A stretch of DNA of 64,000 bases from DATGMP01 sp035293565 (GTDB lineage Bacteria; Pseudomonadota; Alphaproteobacteria; BOG-932; Roseiterribacteraceae): positions 1 through 64,000 of the forward strand of contig DATGMP010000104.1 in NCBI GenBank assembly GCA_035293565.1. The letters run 5' to 3'. Positions 62,294 through 64,000 of this stretch are shown piece by piece. Numbering within the stretch: position 1 is the first letter of the stretch; each line of letters starts with the position of its first letter. The position numbers and the translations under genes are program-made. The notes beneath the pieces are model-generated. The model did no database searches and was not told the DNA's origin. It worked only from the letters and a program-made list of their open reading frames with translations.

Positions 62294-63322
62294 ATGATCT
62301 TCGAGCAAATCGTCACCGGCGGCTGCCTGTCCTACCTCGTCGGCTGCCCAGCCACGCTCTCCGGCGCGCTGATCGATCCGGAGACGAGCCAGATCGATCG
62401 GTACCGCGCGCTGGTGGGCCAGCACGGGCTGCATGTGCGCTACGTCATCGACACGCACACCCATGCCGACCATTTTTCGGCGGCCAAGCAGCTGGGCCAG
62501 ATGCTGGGCGTGCCGGTGGTGACCCATCGCGAGAGCCCGGCCATCTTTCCCGATCTCAGGCTCGACGACGGCGACGCGCTCGCGGTCGGCAATCTCCGCC
62601 TGCAGGCGATTCACACGCCGGGGCATACGCTGGATTCGATGTGCCTCGCGGCGGGCGATCGCGTGTTCACCGGCGACACGTTGCTGATCGGCGCGACGGG
62701 CCGCAGCGACCTGCCGACCGGCGATCCGGAGATGCTGTATGAGAGCCTGTTCGGCAAACTGTTGAAGCTCGCGCCCGAGACGCTGGTCTATCCGGCGCAC
62801 GATTATAAGGGGCGCAGCAACACGACGATCGGCGACGAGATCGCCAGCAATCCGCGCTTGCAGAAGCGCGAGCGCGGCGACTTCGTCGCGATGATGCGCG
62901 ACCTCAACCTTTCGGCGCCGACGCATCTGACCGAGGCGCTGCGCACCAATATCGGCGGCGGCAAGACGGTGGCGCAGATGCTGGCCGAGGCCGGCGCATC
63001 CGTGCCCTTCATGGCGATCGACGAGCTGAACCGCAGGCTCGCGGCGCGACCCAACGACCTGATCGTGCTCGACGTGCGCGAGAAGGATGCCTATCAGGCC
63101 GGGCACATCCCGGGGGCGCGCCATCTGCCGCGCGGCCAGCTCGAGCTTCGCGTCAACCAGGATCTGTCGGACCCCACGCTGCGCATCGTGGTTTATTGCG
63201 AGTTCGGCAAGATCTCGACCCTCGCCGCGGCGACGCTTCGCAGCCTGGGATTCCTCCGCGCCGCCGCGCTCGACGGCGGCATGAAGCACTGGCGCGAGGC
63301 TGGCCTGCCGACGGAGAGCTAG
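62294..63322 (+). CDS. Persulfide dioxygenase-rhodanese fusion protein
   Basis: A 342-residue fusion. Residues 1-235 are the ETHE1-like MBL domain: THTHADHFSAAKQLG, HTPGHTLDSMCL, FTGDTLLIGATGRSDL, and YPAHDYKGRSNTTIGDE carry the mononuclear-iron ligands and the ETHE1 signature. Residues about 250-340 are a rhodanese domain with the active Cys in VVYCEFGKIS. Known fusions (PRF) oxidise glutathione persulfide to sulfite and then form thiosulfate. It acts in sulfide/persulfide detoxification in the cytoplasm. The GAGGTGCCAG ribosome region precedes ATG 62294. Confidence 0.92.
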   Translation: MIFEQIVTGGCLSYLVGCPATLSGALIDPETSQIDRYRALVGQHGLHVRYVIDTHTHADHFSAAKQLGQMLGVPVVTHRESPAIFPDLRLDDGDALAVGNLRLQAIHTPGHTLDSMCLAAGDRVFTGDTLLIGATGRSDLPTGDPEMLYESLFGKLLKLAPETLVYPAHDYKGRSNTTIGDEIASNPRLQKRERGDFVAMMRDLNLSAPTHLTEALRTNIGGGKTVAQMLAEAGASVPFMAIDELNRRLAARPNDLIVLDVREKDAYQAGHIPGARHLPRGQLELRVNQDLSDPTLRIVVYCEFGKISTLAAATLRSLGFLRAAALDGGMKHWREAGLPTES

Positions 63323-63399
63323 TCGAACCAATCCCACGCCCACGGCGTGATCGTGCGATAGGGCGCAGTATAGCGACGTGAGCATCCTGTCCGCGCATC

Positions 63400-63580
63400 C
63401 GCGTGGGCCCACCGCACCCAACCTCTCTCCCCTCGCGACCGGAGGTCGCTTTCTGCGTGACGCAAGGAGCCGCCTTTGGCGGCGGGGCGGAGAGGGATCT
63501 GAATATGCGCCATCGTCCCCTCTCCGCACGAAGTGGGAGAGGGCGGGGCCCATTGCGCAGCAATGGGAAGGTGAGGGGGA
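63400..63580. repeat. Mosaic of hairpins related to the imuB repeat
   Basis: The gap 63323-63612 has no gene. From about 63400 it holds several perfect hairpins: GCGACC-GGA-GGTCGC (63435-63449), GCCGCC-TTT-GGCGGC (63469-63483), CCCTCTCC with GGGAGAGGG, and CCCATTGC-GCA-GCAATGGG (63549-63567). The last, with the following GGTGAGGGG, matches the 3' end of the element in imuB. Bases 63323-63399 show nothing notable. Confidence 0.7.
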
Positions 63581-63612
63581 TTTCGGAACGCACAAGACCG
63601 GAAAGCCAGCCC

Positions 63613-63999
63613 TCAGGGCGGCCCGGTGCCGTATTTGGCTTCCAGCGCCCGGATGCGGGCGGCAAGCAGCCGATCGCGCCATTGCTCAGAGGTCTCGCCG
63701 GGCAGGCGCTCGCGCGGGGTCTCGGCGATCGGGGCGGGCTCGGGCGCGGGTGAGAGCGGCGCCAGCATCGCGGCCGGCGCCTCGGCCGGGCCGCTGCGGT
63801 AATCGTCGCAATCCCGGGTGTCGTCCGGGTCGATAAGATCGTCGCGGTCGATAAGATCGTCGGCCTCGCGATCGGCGTCAGCCTCCAGCCCGGCGGCGAC
63901 CGCGCGCGCGGCGGCTTCCTGGGCGGCCGCCCGTCGGGCGCGCGGGGCGGTGCGTTCGGCGACGTCGTGCGGCACGCGCATATCCCGTATCCCGGCGGT
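63613..63999 (-). CDS. Hypothetical protein with acidic repeat (5' end outside window)
   Basis: The frame is open to the right edge of the window, so the protein probably starts beyond it; ATG 63981 is the first in-window candidate, giving 122 residues. The sequence is Ala/Arg-rich, with a repeated acidic block (DDLIDRDDLIDPDDTRDCDD) encoded by a tandem DNA repeat built on GATAAGATCGTC near 63830-63870. The C-terminus (GETSEQWRDRLLAARIRALEA) is helical. I do not recognise the family. Confidence 0.5.
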   Translation of the reverse strand, partial: TAGIRDMRVPHDVAERTAPRARRAAAQEAAARAVAAGLEADADREADDLIDRDDLIDPDDTRDCDDYRSGPAEAPAAMLAPLSPAPEPAPIAETPRERLPGETSEQWRDRLLAARIRALEAKYGTGPP

Positions 64000-64000
64000 C

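Noticed and set aside
63400..63580. CRISPR-like array near the right end
   Set aside because: The repeats are different hairpins, not one direct repeat with regular spacers, and no cas gene is present.
60419..63682. A 1087-codon open frame on the minus strand
   Set aside because: It runs antisense across the aspartic-protease lipoprotein and the persulfide dioxygenase fusion, both with clear motifs. Its product is Arg/Ala-rich low-complexity sequence with no domain, typical of a GC-rich shadow frame.

Overview
The window is GC-rich, densely coded bacterial DNA, most likely from an alphaproteobacterium. The evidence is an imuB-dnaE2 mutagenesis cassette, many TonB-dependent receptors whose TonB boxes read EE(I/V)VVTARR, a persulfide dioxygenase-rhodanese fusion, and small interspersed palindromic repeats of the kind common in that class. 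I could not fix the genus from sequence alone. I saw no rRNA, tRNA, CRISPR array, insertion sequence or prophage.

Layout. 1-4.7 kb: the 3' part of imuB and a complete dnaE2; each carries a different palindromic repeat read through in frame. 4.8-8.9 kb: a DHA2 drug exporter, an RNA-binding protein, a secreted type-B carboxylesterase homologue that has lost its whole catalytic triad, and a VOC protein. 8.9-14.9 kb: an alcohol dehydrogenase facing a tightly overlapping minus-strand operon (acyl-CoA ligase, two thiolase-fold proteins without thiolase catalytic residues, a DUF35 OB-fold protein, a cyclase). This resembles a retro-aldolase module for CoA-thioester side chains. 15-23.4 kb: plus-strand catabolic genes (a D-aminoacylase-type amidohydrolase, MFS transporter, TauD dioxygenase, SMP-30 lactonase, CaiB CoA-transferase, GMC oxidoreductase), the last four overlapping or abutting. 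23.6-28.2 kb: two tandem paralogues of a large exported protein combining a carboxypeptidase-regulatory-like domain, one CxxCH haem site, a propeller-like body and a DxSxDGxID calcium-type loop. Each has its own terminator and a similar upstream TTGACA element. 28.3-36 kb: an acyl-CoA carboxylase pair with an acyl-CoA dehydrogenase (methylcrotonyl- or geranyl-CoA type), an acetyl-CoA synthetase-like ligase and an MBL hydrolase. 36-40 kb: a small secreted repeat protein, a hypothetical protein, a TetR regulator and a TPR-glycosyltransferase.

40-60.3 kb is the most unusual part. It has four TonB-dependent receptor loci, one of them a pseudogene with an internal deletion. The three intact receptors are each followed by an enzyme gene: a PQQ dehydrogenase fused to a cupredoxin, an ACMSD-type amidohydrolase, and a DHDPS-family protein lacking the Schiff-base lysine. 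One receptor carries a C-terminal OmpA-like peptidoglycan-binding domain. A second lysine-less DHDPS paralogue lies across a GntR/FadR-type regulator. Pyruvate carboxylase and a TMEM175-like channel are embedded in this region. 60.4-64 kb: a lipoprotein with two DTG aspartic-protease motifs plus TPRs, a small membrane protein, the persulfide dioxygenase-rhodanese fusion, a mosaic of hairpins related to the imuB repeat, and a partial acidic-repeat protein.

My working picture is an uptake-and-oxidation island for hydrophobic or oxygenated organic compounds. Receptors import the substrate; PQQ, haem and copper proteins oxidise it in the periplasm; CoA ligases, a carboxylase, acyl-CoA dehydrogenase and aldolase-like proteins break it down in the cytoplasm. 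The substrate is not determined by the sequence; isoprenoid or steroid-like molecules would fit the enzyme families.
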